Below are positions 8,186 to 14,525 of a DNA stretch of 18,378 bases, in pieces. This stretch comes from Rhodoferax sp. (GTDB lineage: Bacteria; Pseudomonadota; Gammaproteobacteria; Burkholderiales; Burkholderiaceae_C). The DNA is taken from the NCBI GenBank assembly GCA_030683195.1, contig JAUXQA010000251.1:1-18378 (forward strand), in the 5' to 3' direction. Below the pieces are notes generated by a model. The model did no database searches, was not told the DNA's origin, and saw only the letters and a program-made list of their open reading frames with translations. Position 1 is the stretch's first letter; each line of letters begins with the position of its first letter. The position numbers and the translations under genes were made by a program.

Positions 8186-8332
8186 GAAAGGACTCCTCAA
8201 AATAACTCAAAACGCGATGGAGTCCAAAACCGCTGTAACCACGCAATCAACAAACAAATGAAGACTTAAAGCAGACGCGAAACTGACTAAACACCGCAAA
8301 CTCGCATTGCCGGTTTTCGACAATACCGCAGC

Positions 8333-8360
8333 ATTATGCGGCAAAATTGTTAGCGCACAA
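8333..8360 (-). promoter_or_regulatory. Possible sigma-70 promoter of the RRM gene
   Basis: Read leftward, TTGTGC (8360-8355) and CATAAT (8338-8333) are separated by 16 bases. The -10 matches five of six consensus positions and the -35 is weak. If used, it gives a 5' untranslated leader of roughly 140 nt, which would suit post-transcriptional (for example temperature) control. The remainder of 8186-8408 shows no gene. Confidence 0.35.
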
Positions 8361-8408
8361 AACTATTTTGCAAAAAGCTGACAAATGCAAGGCGTTGGCA
8401 CTGCAGGT

Positions 8409-8642
8409 TCAAGGGGTGTCGTGTTTGGGGTGATCTGGCGATTCGGATGCAGACGCGTCGTAGCTACGCCACTGTTTCATGGCGTTGCCCATGGTTAAAA
8501 GCTGGCGTTCAAACCTGGGGCACGTCGCGCACATGGCCATGTGCAGGCGCAAGGCCAATCGGTCGTTCCAGGGAAGCAACCGGTCCTCCCGCGCGATCAG
8601 GAGCGCGGAGACTTGCTTGCAGGTGCGATTCAAAGGGATCAT
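8409..8642 (-). CDS. Small zinc-binding anti-sigma factor (zf-HC2/ZAS type)
   Basis: A 77-residue protein with the ZAS zinc signature of cytosolic anti-sigma factors: Cys8, then His34-x3-Cys38-x2-Cys41 (HMAMCATC). There is no membrane segment, so it should act in the cytosol. The start is fixed by the ATGA overlap with the upstream sigma gene stop (ATG 8642-8640, TGA 8641-8639). Proteins of this family bind their ECF sigma factor and release it when zinc ligands are oxidised or exchanged; the neisserial MseR, as I recall, is a small example linked to a similar DUF692/DUF2282 operon. The short C-terminal tail (SESPDHPKHDTP) is polar. The actual signal cannot be read from the sequence. Confidence 0.85.
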   Translation of the reverse strand: MIPLNRTCKQVSALLIAREDRLLPWNDRLALRLHMAMCATCPRFERQLLTMGNAMKQWRSYDASASESPDHPKHDTP

Positions 8643-9223
8643 GAGGTCTCGGGTTGGGCAAACCAATTGAGCTCCAGGCATTCGCGCAAGCGCAGGCGTG
8701 CACGGTGCAACTGAACATAAACATTGGTCGGTGTCAGGCCCAATTCCTTACAAATCTCTTCACTGGAAAGTTCCAGCCATTCGCGCATCAAAAACAGGCG
8801 GCCCTGGGAGGCAGGCAATTTGTTGACGCAAGCGTCGAGTACTTCAAAAAACTGCCGGCTGCTGAATTGTTGTTCAGGGTTACCCCAATCTGCCGGTGCG
8901 TGGGAGAAGTGGCCGTCCGTCTTGAATTCCAGGTAATCCAGCGGATCGGTGTCATCGTCTTCCGTGCTGCCCAGGCCGCTGATTTCACGGCTGTGGTGGC
9001 GCAGTGCGTCGATGACCTTGTGTTTCAGGATGCCGACCAGCCAGGTTTTGAGTTGCGAACGGTTCTCGAAGGCTTGCGGTTTGGCCAGGGCTGCCAGGAC
9101 GGTCTCGGACACGGCGTCTTCGGCCCAGGCGTCGTTCCTCAACTGGAGGCGCGCAAAGCGCAGCAGGTAGTCGCGGTGGCTGATCAGCTGTATTTCAAAG
9201 GTGGGCGGGCTGGTAGTTGTCAT
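8639..9223 (-). CDS. ECF-family RNA polymerase sigma factor
   Basis: A 194-residue sigma factor with only regions 2 and 4, the ECF layout. Region 2 (about residues 17-85) shows YLLRFARLQLRND, WAEDAVSETVLAAL and WLVGILKHKVIDALR. An acidic linker with DDDTDPLDYLEF follows. Region 4 (about 130-185) contains LPASQGRLFLMREWLELSSEEIC and the helix-turn-helix LGLTPTNVYVQLHRARLRLRE (quoted in parts). The first ATG at 9223 has no clear ribosome site. Its stop overlaps the anti-sigma ATG (ATGA). It is divergent from the bufferin-like operon across 186 bp, so the likely targets are its own promoter and bufA; that regulation is inferred from layout. Confidence 0.92.
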   Translation of the reverse strand: MTTTSPPTFEIQLISHRDYLLRFARLQLRNDAWAEDAVSETVLAALAKPQAFENRSQLKTWLVGILKHKVIDALRHHSREISGLGSTEDDDTDPLDYLEFKTDGHFSHAPADWGNPEQQFSSRQFFEVLDACVNKLPASQGRLFLMREWLELSSEEICKELGLTPTNVYVQLHRARLRLRECLELNWFAQPETS

Positions 9224-9409
9224 GATGGCGCTGGCAGTGTAAAGCGCTTGCCTGGCCGGACCGGCAATTTTCTGGAAGCAAACCGGGCGGCGCTTGTAAG
9301 AAAGTCACCGGTCACCGGACTAAACCGCAACCAGCTGATTCATTGGCAGTTCAAGAGCCTTGGTCTGGCTGGTTTAGTATTAATTTATCAACCCACTGGA
9401 GTATTCAAC
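9224..9409. promoter_or_regulatory. Divergent control region between the ECF sigma gene and the bufferin-like operon
   Basis: This 186-bp gap must hold both promoters. It contains TGTAAAG at 9238-9244 and TGTAAG at 9295-9300, a repeated GCGCTTG (9244-9250 and 9290-9296), a GCCGG-A-CCGGC palindrome near 9256, and the tandem pair GTCACCG-GTCACCG at 9304-9317. The AT-rich block around 9373-9390 is the likely melting or start region for bufA. GGAG at 9398-9401 is the bufA ribosome site. I cannot assign a specific ECF -35/-10 pair with confidence. Confidence 0.4.
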
Positions 9410-9682
9410 ATGAACCAACGTGCCCTGATGGCCGCCGCCGCCGCTTCCCTGATGTCCATGACATTTGTATCGCTTCCTGCCGCCGCCCAGGCCAAGGAAA
9501 AATGCTATGGCATTGCCAAGGCGGGACAAAACGATTGCGCCAATGTTGCCGGCACCCACTCGTGCGCAGGCCAGTCCAAGGTGGACATGGACAAGGGTGA
9601 GTGGAAATACGTAGCCAAAGGCACCTGCAAGGACCTCAAAGGTTTGTCACAGGACGAAGCGAAGGCGCTCGTCAAGAGCTGA
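9410..9682 (+). CDS. bufA: Bufferin-like precursor peptide (DUF2282, BufA family)
   Basis: A 90-residue secreted precursor. Residues 1-28 form a Sec signal peptide (basic start, Ala-rich hydrophobic core, cleavage after AQA). The mature ~62 residues carry four cysteines, Cys32 (KCYG), Cys43 (NDC), Cys52 (SCAG) and Cys73 (GTC), in the DUF2282 pattern that includes AGQSKVD and the W-K-x-V-x-K-G-T-C motif. In bufferins, core cysteines are converted by the MNIO enzyme to thiooxazole-type heterocycles and the exported peptide binds copper; that knowledge is from the family, and modification here is inferred. ATG 9410 is preceded by GGAG at 8 bases. The DUF692 gene follows after 34 bp. A longer open frame reaching back over the sigma gene is only antisense reading. 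Confidence 0.9.
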   Translation: MNQRALMAAAAASLMSMTFVSLPAAAQAKEKCYGIAKAGQNDCANVAGTHSCAGQSKVDMDKGEWKYVAKGTCKDLKGLSQDEAKALVKS

Positions 9683-9716
9683 TCGCCACCGGCTTTTTTA
9701 GACCGTGTCCCGCGCC

Positions 9717-10634
9717 ATGTCTGACGGGCTGACCGAGGCCAACCGCGCCGACCCGCGTGGCGTGGGTATCGGTTGGCGCCATGCGCATTACGACGAGGTG
9801 CTGGAGCGCCAGCCTGCGCTGGCATTTCTGGAGGTGCATTCCGAGAATTTCTTTGGCTGTGGCGGTGCTCCGCTGGCCGTGCTGGCACAGGCGCGCGAGA
9901 TCTATCCTGTGAGCTTGCACGGTGTTGGTTTGTCACTGGGCTCGGCGGCTGGCCTTGACCTATGGCACCTGGACCAACTGGCGCGGCTGGTGCTGGGCAT
10001 GCAGCCGGTGCGGGTGAGCGACCATGCCAGTTTTGCCCGGGGACACGCAGGCGGGCGGGCCGTGCATGCGGCTGACCTGCTGCCGATTCCCTTCAGCCAC
10101 GAGGCGCTGGATGTGCTGTGCGCCAATGTGCAGCGGGTGCAAGACCGGTTGCAGCGGCGCTTTATGGTGGAAAACCTCTCCAGCTATCTTTCCTTGGATA
10201 CGCCTCCCGACGAGACCGCGCTGGAGGAGGCCGAATTTTTGACTCTGCTGGCCCGCCGCACGGGCTGCCAATTGCTGGTAGACGTCAACAATATTTACGT
10301 GAATGCGCTCAACGCCCGGATCAACGGCCTCTCTGGTGATCCGGTGCAGCATTGTCTGACATGGCTTGATGCGGTCAACCCGGCCGATGTGGGCGAAATC
10401 CACCTGGCAGGCCACTGCCATGTGAAGGATGCCGATGGCGAGATCGTGATCGACGACCACGGAAGCCGGGTGTGCCCCGAGGTGTGGCAGATTTACCAGC
10501 ATGCCGTGACCCGTTTCGGACCGGTGCCCACCCTGATCGAATGGGACACGGACGTGCCCGCGCTGGACGTGTTGCTGGACGAGGCCGCGCGTGCCCGCGA
10601 CCTGAGCGCCGTGGCGCAGCGTGGGTGCGCATGA
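9717..10634 (+). CDS. bufB: DUF692/MNIO multinuclear iron-dependent peptide oxidase (BufB-like)
   Basis: A 305-residue member of DUF692 (UPF0276), the MNIO family that includes MbnB and TglH. These TIM-barrel enzymes use two or three iron ions and oxygen to oxidise peptide cysteines. Candidate metal ligands and core motifs appear in the usual order: EVHSENFF, SLHGVGLSLGS, VSDHASF, VENLSSY, LVDVNNIYVNA, EIHLAGHCHVKD, IDDHGSRV and IEWDTDVP. Length is normal. I prefer ATG 9717; GTG 9705 in the same frame would add four residues. The stop overlaps the next gene start (ATGA at 10631-10634). Its substrate should be the BufA-like peptide encoded just upstream. Confidence 0.95.
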   Translation: MSDGLTEANRADPRGVGIGWRHAHYDEVLERQPALAFLEVHSENFFGCGGAPLAVLAQAREIYPVSLHGVGLSLGSAAGLDLWHLDQLARLVLGMQPVRVSDHASFARGHAGGRAVHAADLLPIPFSHEALDVLCANVQRVQDRLQRRFMVENLSSYLSLDTPPDETALEEAEFLTLLARRTGCQLLVDVNNIYVNALNARINGLSGDPVQHCLTWLDAVNPADVGEIHLAGHCHVKDADGEIVIDDHGSRVCPEVWQIYQHAVTRFGPVPTLIEWDTDVPALDVLLDEAARARDLSAVAQRGCA

Positions 10635-11428
10635 GCCGGTTGGCTGCGCAGCAGCAGGCCCTGCTGGATGCGCTGTTCCTGTCGCCCACAGAGAATGCTA
10701 TTGAAAATGACAGTGTTAGTGCAATAAAAACGACGGCTAGAGGGCTAAAAGCCTATAAGTCGAATGCACACGCCTTGGCGGAGCGGGTTTTGCAAGCCGC
10801 CTACCCGGTGCTGACCCAATTGCTGGGTGCCCAGAGCATGGGCGCGCTGGCACGGACCTTTTGGCATGCTCATCCGCCCGCGTGCGGGGACCTGACGCAG
10901 TGGGGCGGAGCCTTGCCTGAGTTTGTGTGCGCCAGCGAGCAGCTGGCGGGTGAGCCTTACCTGGCGGACGTGGCCCGTGTGGAATGGGCACTGCATGTGG
11001 GCGCCAACGCTGCCGATGCCGTGGCCGACTACGCCAGTATGGCCTTGCTGACCCAGCCCGACTCGGGCGAGGTGCGCTTGCAGCTGGCGCCCGGTTGCGC
11101 GGTACTGCAAAGCCCGTGGCCGGTGGTCAGTCTGGTCAATGCGCACCTGAAGGGCGAGCCGACGCTGGCAGAAGCGGGGCTGCGTCTGCGCGCGGGCACG
11201 GGTGAGGTGGCGCTGATCTGGCGCGCTGGCTGGCGCATGCAAGTGCGTGAAGCGCTGGATGGTGAGTTGGCGCTGATTGGTGCCTTGCTCGCAGGGTGCA
11301 GCTTGGGCCAAGCTCTGGACGCCGCGCCCGATCTGGATGTGCCGGCCTGGCTACCCATGGCGGTGCAGACCGGGCTGCTGCTGGGCGTCAGCCTCTCCCC
11401 GCCCCTGCCCGCGTTGAACCCGAAATGA
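10631..11428 (+). CDS. bufC: DUF2063-type bufferin maturation partner (BufC-like) with an in-frame insertion
   Basis: The 265-residue protein has an N-terminal DUF2063 region (about residues 1-110: LAAQQQALLDALF, RGLKAYKSNAHALAERVLQAAYPV, GALARTFWHAHPPACGDLTQWGG) and a C-terminal domain typical of BufC/HvfC-type partners. These are thought to deliver the precursor peptide to the MNIO enzyme. The start is set by the ATGA overlap with bufB. Residues about 23-43 are encoded by AT-rich DNA resembling a short interspersed repeat (bases 10697-10740 and a little beyond), unlike the GC-rich flanks, yet the frame stays open. The native RGLxAYxxNA motif directly follows or is partly encoded by it. The stop overlaps the EAL gene ATG (11425-11428), so translation is coupled. 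Confidence 0.88.
   Translation: MSRLAAQQQALLDALFLSPTENAIENDSVSAIKTTARGLKAYKSNAHALAERVLQAAYPVLTQLLGAQSMGALARTFWHAHPPACGDLTQWGGALPEFVCASEQLAGEPYLADVARVEWALHVGANAADAVADYASMALLTQPDSGEVRLQLAPGCAVLQSPWPVVSLVNAHLKGEPTLAEAGLRLRAGTGEVALIWRAGWRMQVREALDGELALIGALLAGCSLGQALDAAPDLDVPAWLPMAVQTGLLLGVSLSPPLPALNPK
10697..10740 (+). repeat. Interspersed repeat, copy A, inside bufC
   Basis: This 44-bp AT-rich segment begins GCTATTGAAAATG and ends GACGGCTAG. It aligns with the reverse complement of 13654-13696 at 32 of 43 positions with one gap. It resembles a family of short interspersed sequences with GCTAT and GCTAG landmarks that I recall from Comamonadaceae intergenic DNA. The element probably extends right to about 10757 (GGGCTAAAAGCCTATAAG). 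It is in frame within bufC. Confidence 0.65.
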
Positions 11429-13593
11429 AAGCAGCCATGACAGCAGACACCCTGAATTCACGCGGACCTGACTCCCTGTGGAGCCGCCTGTGGCCACGCC
11501 GTCTGGGGTGGCGGCTAGCCCTGGGCTTTGGCTCGCTCGTCGCCCTGATGCTGGTGGCTTTGGCGCTGGCGAGCTGGCAGATTCGCTCAGTGACCGACCT
11601 CACCCAGCGCTTTGCCACCCAGGACATGCAGCGCTTGCTGCGGGTTCAGGCGCTGTCCCTGTACATCGAAGGTGCGGGCACAGCCTTGCTGCGCCTGATG
11701 AACGCCCCGCGAGAGAGTCGCGTGCCCCAGTACACCGAGGTAGACGAACGCAACCGCCGCATGGACGGCATTGTGAGCGCCCTGGTGGATCAACTTGAGG
11801 ACCCGCAACAGGAGCAAACGCTGCAGCGGTTGGTGGCGGCACGTGCGGCGTATTTCAAGGCCTTCGTGGCTACTGTGGATGAAATCGAGGGCAATGACCC
11901 TCAAGCGGCCATGAGCGTTTACGGCGACCAGGTGCAGCCGGCTTTGCAGCACATGCTGCAGGAATCCAATGCGCTCATCAACCGGGAGCGTGAGCGCGTG
12001 GAGCACCAGGCGATGCAGGCCAATACCCGCCTGGAGCAACTCGCGCTCTGGGTGGCGCTGGCGTCCCTGATGGTGGTGATATTGGCCGGGGTGCTGGCCT
12101 TGCGCACCACCCGCAGTGTGGCGGGTCCGCTGGCTCACCTGGAAGCAGCGGCCAGGCGCATTGCTGCCGGAGACTACGCCAGCCCGCCGCAAGTGACCGG
12201 CGTGCAAGAGGTTGACCGGGTGAGCGAAGCGTTGGCCACGATGACGCAAGCCATTGCCGCGCGAGAAGCCGAGATTGAGAAGCTGGCGTTCTTTGACCCC
12301 CTGACCCAGCTGCCCAACCGCACCTTTTTGCTCCGACCAGCCACCCATCGGCAAGACACGCCCGGCAGCCTCATGTTGCTGGATTTGGCCCGCCTCAAAA
12401 CCATCAACGAAACCCTGGGCTTCACCACCGGCGACACCCTCATCAAAGCCGTGGGCCAGCGCACCCAGGCGGTACTCATGCAGGCGGCGAGCAGCGGGCT
12501 GATTGATGGCGTACAGCCGCCGGTGGTGGCCCATTTGTCGGGCGGGAGGTTTGCGGCCTGCTTCAGTGCGCCTGACCGCTCCACGGTTGAAGCGCTTCGC
12601 CTGCAGATTGAAGACGCCATGGCGCAGCCACTGGTGTGCAGCGGGCACAGTGTGGATTTGAGTCTGGCCTATGGTCTGGCGGACTCGGGCGCTGCGGGGG
12701 CACACATTGACGTCAGCACCTTGTTGCGCAACGCCGAAGTGGCCTTGTATGCCGCCAAGAAGGCTGCGCTGGGTTTTGCCTGGTACAGCGAGGCCCAAGA
12801 GGCCGCCCGCCTGAGCCACCTGAGCCTGCTGTCTGACCTGCGGGCGGCGGTGACCAGCTCGCAACTGCAAATGTGGGTGCAGCCCAAGTTTTCATTGCAC
12901 ACAGGGCGGGCGGTGGGTGCCGAAGCGCTGGTGCGCTGGCAGCACCCGCAGCGCGGCTTTGTCTCTCCAGCCGAGTTTGTGCCTTTTGCCGAACAAACCG
13001 GCTATATCGGCCTGGTGACGCACTGGATGCTGACCCAGGCGTTGCGCCTGTTGGTGGCGTGGGCGCCCACCCACCCCGAACTCAGCCTCAGCGTGAATGT
13101 CAGCACGCACGACCTGCAGGACCCCGACTTTTGCAGCCGCGTGCAGGCGCTGATCGAGCAACACGGCGTGCCTGCCCACCGGTTGCACTTGGAGCTGGTG
13201 GAAAGCGGCCTGATGCAAGACCCCCAAAGCAGCGTGGCCGCCCTGCATGCCTTGCGCGCGCTGGGGGTGCACTTGTCGATTGACGACTTTGGCACGGGCT
13301 ACTCGTCCTTGGCTTATTTGCAGCAACTGCCCGTGAACGAACTCAAGATCGACCGCAGTTTTGTAGACGGTGTGGATGGCCTGCCCGGCAGCCAGCGCCT
13401 GCTCAAGACCATGATTGAAATGGGACACGGCATGGGCTTGAGCGTCACCGCCGAGGGCGTGGAGACCGAGGCTGAAAAAGCCGTCATCACCGCACTGGGG
13501 TGTGATGTGATGCAAGGCTACCTCGGTAGCCGCCCCCTGCACGGGGCGGCGCTTCAAGCCTGGTTTGACGCGCTGCCCACTACAGCGGTCTGA
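11425..13593 (+). CDS. Membrane-bound HAMP / degenerate GGDEF / EAL protein, probable c-di-GMP phosphodiesterase
   Basis: A 722-residue inner-membrane signalling protein. TM1 (about 28-50) and TM2 (about 206-228) flank a ~155-residue helical periplasmic sensor. HAMP (about 229-280) follows, then a GGDEF-like domain (about 287-430) in which the signature is degenerate (SGGRF at 372-376), so cyclase activity is unlikely. The EAL domain (about 470-715) has the metal and catalytic set: Glu500 (EALVR), Asn558 (NVS), Glu590, Asp620-Asp621 (DDFGTGYSS), Lys641 (KIDRSF), Glu677 (AEGVET) and Gln697 (MQGY). It should therefore hydrolyse c-di-GMP to pGpG. ATG 11425 overlaps the bufC stop (ATGA), placing it as fourth gene of the bufferin-like operon, an unusual member. 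The periplasmic domain could sense metal or the peptide (inference). Confidence 0.93.
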   Translation: MKAAMTADTLNSRGPDSLWSRLWPRRLGWRLALGFGSLVALMLVALALASWQIRSVTDLTQRFATQDMQRLLRVQALSLYIEGAGTALLRLMNAPRESRVPQYTEVDERNRRMDGIVSALVDQLEDPQQEQTLQRLVAARAAYFKAFVATVDEIEGNDPQAAMSVYGDQVQPALQHMLQESNALINRERERVEHQAMQANTRLEQLALWVALASLMVVILAGVLALRTTRSVAGPLAHLEAAARRIAAGDYASPPQVTGVQEVDRVSEALATMTQAIAAREAEIEKLAFFDPLTQLPNRTFLLRPATHRQDTPGSLMLLDLARLKTINETLGFTTGDTLIKAVGQRTQAVLMQAASSGLIDGVQPPVVAHLSGGRFAACFSAPDRSTVEALRLQIEDAMAQPLVCSGHSVDLSLAYGLADSGAAGAHIDVSTLLRNAEVALYAAKKAALGFAWYSEAQEAARLSHLSLLSDLRAAVTSSQLQMWVQPKFSLHTGRAVGAEALVRWQHPQRGFVSPAEFVPFAEQTGYIGLVTHWMLTQALRLLVAWAPTHPELSLSVNVSTHDLQDPDFCSRVQALIEQHGVPAHRLHLELVESGLMQDPQSSVAALHALRALGVHLSIDDFGTGYSSLAYLQQLPVNELKIDRSFVDGVDGLPGSQRLLKTMIEMGHGMGLSVTAEGVETEAEKAVITALGCDVMQGYLGSRPLHGAALQAWFDALPTTAV

Positions 13594-13653
13594 CGCCGGG
13601 GCGGAAAAGCCCGTTTTGGGCCTCTTCCTACTGAATTCATAATAAAAACGGTG

Positions 13654-13696
13654 CTAGCCGGCGTATTAATTGCCTAGTATTGTTTTATTTGATAGC
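13654..13696 (-). repeat. Interspersed repeat, copy B, after the buf operon
   Basis: The reverse complement (GCTATCAAATAAAAC ... CGCCGGCTAG) aligns with 10697-10740 in bufC, with 32 of 43 positions identical and one gap. It lies in inverse orientation to copy A, 60 bp beyond the operon's last stop codon, which is the usual intergenic setting for such elements. Confidence 0.65.
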
Positions 13697-13734
13697 GGTT
13701 TCCAAGGTGCCGGGGTGCCGTGACTAAAGAGAAG

Positions 13735-13857
13735 AAAGTCTGTCGAATAGATGAACTCTAAGCTATTGATTTTATAGAGAACTATTTTTGACTCAAAGTC
13801 TGTCGGACATCTTTGTATTCATTACTTTCAGTTATCTTTAGTTAAGTAAGTCCGTCG
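13735..13857 (+). repeat. Three short direct repeats AAAGTCTGTCG
   Basis: AAAGTCTGTCG occurs at 13735-13745 and again at 13795-13805, and the variant TAAGTCCGTCG at 13847-13857. Start-to-start spacing is 60 and 52 bases, within AT-rich non-coding DNA. Function is unknown; possible protein-binding iterons, element-end repeats or chance. Confidence 0.5.
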
Positions 13858-13882
13858 GGTCATATCTGCAGGCTGTTGAAGT

Positions 13883-13916
13883 ATCTGCCATTGCTTTAAA
13901 ACGAGAAATGGCAGAT
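13883..13916. repeat. 10-bp inverted repeat
   Basis: ATCTGCCATT (13883-13892) and AATGGCAGAT (13907-13916) are perfect reverse complements around a 14-base loop. No T-run follows on either strand, so it does not look like a terminator. It may be related to the end of the adjacent decayed insertion sequence. Confidence 0.5.
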
Positions 13917-14059
13917 CTCACAAAACAAGCAGCAAGGGATCGTCCGAGCATCTCACTATCAACTGGCGGAGGCGAGTCATTGGTTTTCAGATCGTAGGAC
14001 TTCACAAGGAAACCCCTGCAATTCGCTTGTTTCTCTCGCAGGTTTGGGCGTTTTGAGCC

Positions 14060-14400
14060 CCCCCAAGGCACTTGCTCTGATTGTGGGCGCACACATCCCT
14101 TTGCATCTATCAATTCACCGTGCGCCCACAAAAAACTAAGGACAACCCGAACAACGTAACGAACTGCGCCATGTTTATCTTGAGTCCGCGATAGCGCACC
14201 GTCGCATGATCAAACTGGTGTTTGATCATTCGAAATGGATGCTCTACCCTCGCCCGAATGGGGTTCTGCGATCAGGGCGGCATTAACAGCGGTGCTGGCC
14301 TTGGGTAGCAGCCCTTTTTAAGTCAAGAGTTCATTGACAACGCTGAAGATTTGCTCGGCCAGCTTGTGTGAGCACGGTCAGCATCGTGATGGTTTTCACG
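14060..14400 (-). pseudogene. IS5-family transposase remnant with internal deletion and frameshifts
   Basis: Three pieces of an IS5-type DDE transposase are readable leftward in different frames. The first (about 14368-14261) reads HKLAEQIFSVVNELLT, a stop, then KGLLPKASTAVNAALIAEP, matching the N-terminal helical part before the first catalytic Asp. It joins directly to a C-terminal piece (about 14263-14115) reading IRARVEHPFRMIKHQF and ATVRYRGLKINMAQFVTLF, which contains the Glu of the DDE triad region. The last piece (about 14131-14080) continues after a frameshift as WAHGELIDAKGCVRPQ. The central part with the catalytic aspartates is missing, a loss of several hundred bases. It cannot transpose. 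Sequence up to about 14537 may also derive from the element's N-terminal region. Confidence 0.8.
14081..14131. repeat. 12-bp perfect inverted repeat in the IS remnant
   Basis: TTGTGGGCGCAC (14081-14092) is the exact reverse complement of GTGCGCCCACAA (14120-14131), with 27 bases between. It lies within the degraded transposase tail. Right of it is AAAAACTAAG, so rightward transcription could terminate here weakly. Confidence 0.7.
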
Positions 14401-14525
14401 GCTGATTTGGTCAAGAAGCGTGAGGGTTGGAGGCTCGATTCCATTGAGTAACTTGACCAAATCAACAGCAAAGTTGGCATTACCTGGTCGGCACTGTGTG
14501 GCAACCAGTTCATCAGGATCAATCC

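Larger units (their letters stand above)
13594..14059. other. AT-richer non-coding stretch between the buf operon and the IS remnant
   Basis: No convincing gene is seen here. It starts with a weak 4-bp GGGC/GCCC hairpin followed by TTTT (13599-13617), possibly the operon end. Repeat copy B follows, then an AT-rich block (about 13740-13850) with three short direct repeats, and a 10-bp inverted repeat. Base composition differs from both flanks, suggesting acquired or decaying DNA. The leftward open frame over 13838-14131 is plausible as transposase tail only at its beginning (right end). Confidence 0.6.

Noticed and set aside
8654..9409. Long rightward open frame running from within the sigma gene into bufA
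   Set aside because: It is antisense to the sigma factor; the signal peptide and ribosome site place the true bufA start at 9410.
9683..9700. GCCACCGGC followed by six T between bufA and bufB as an attenuating terminator
   Set aside because: The stem is only 3 bp, too weak to support.
12535..12552. GGDEF domain as an active diguanylate cyclase
   Set aside because: The signature reads SGGRF, lacking the metal-binding and catalytic acidic residues.
13599..13617. GGGC/GCCC hairpin plus TTTT as terminator of the buf operon
   Set aside because: The 4-bp stem is too short to call with confidence; mentioned only in the gap description.
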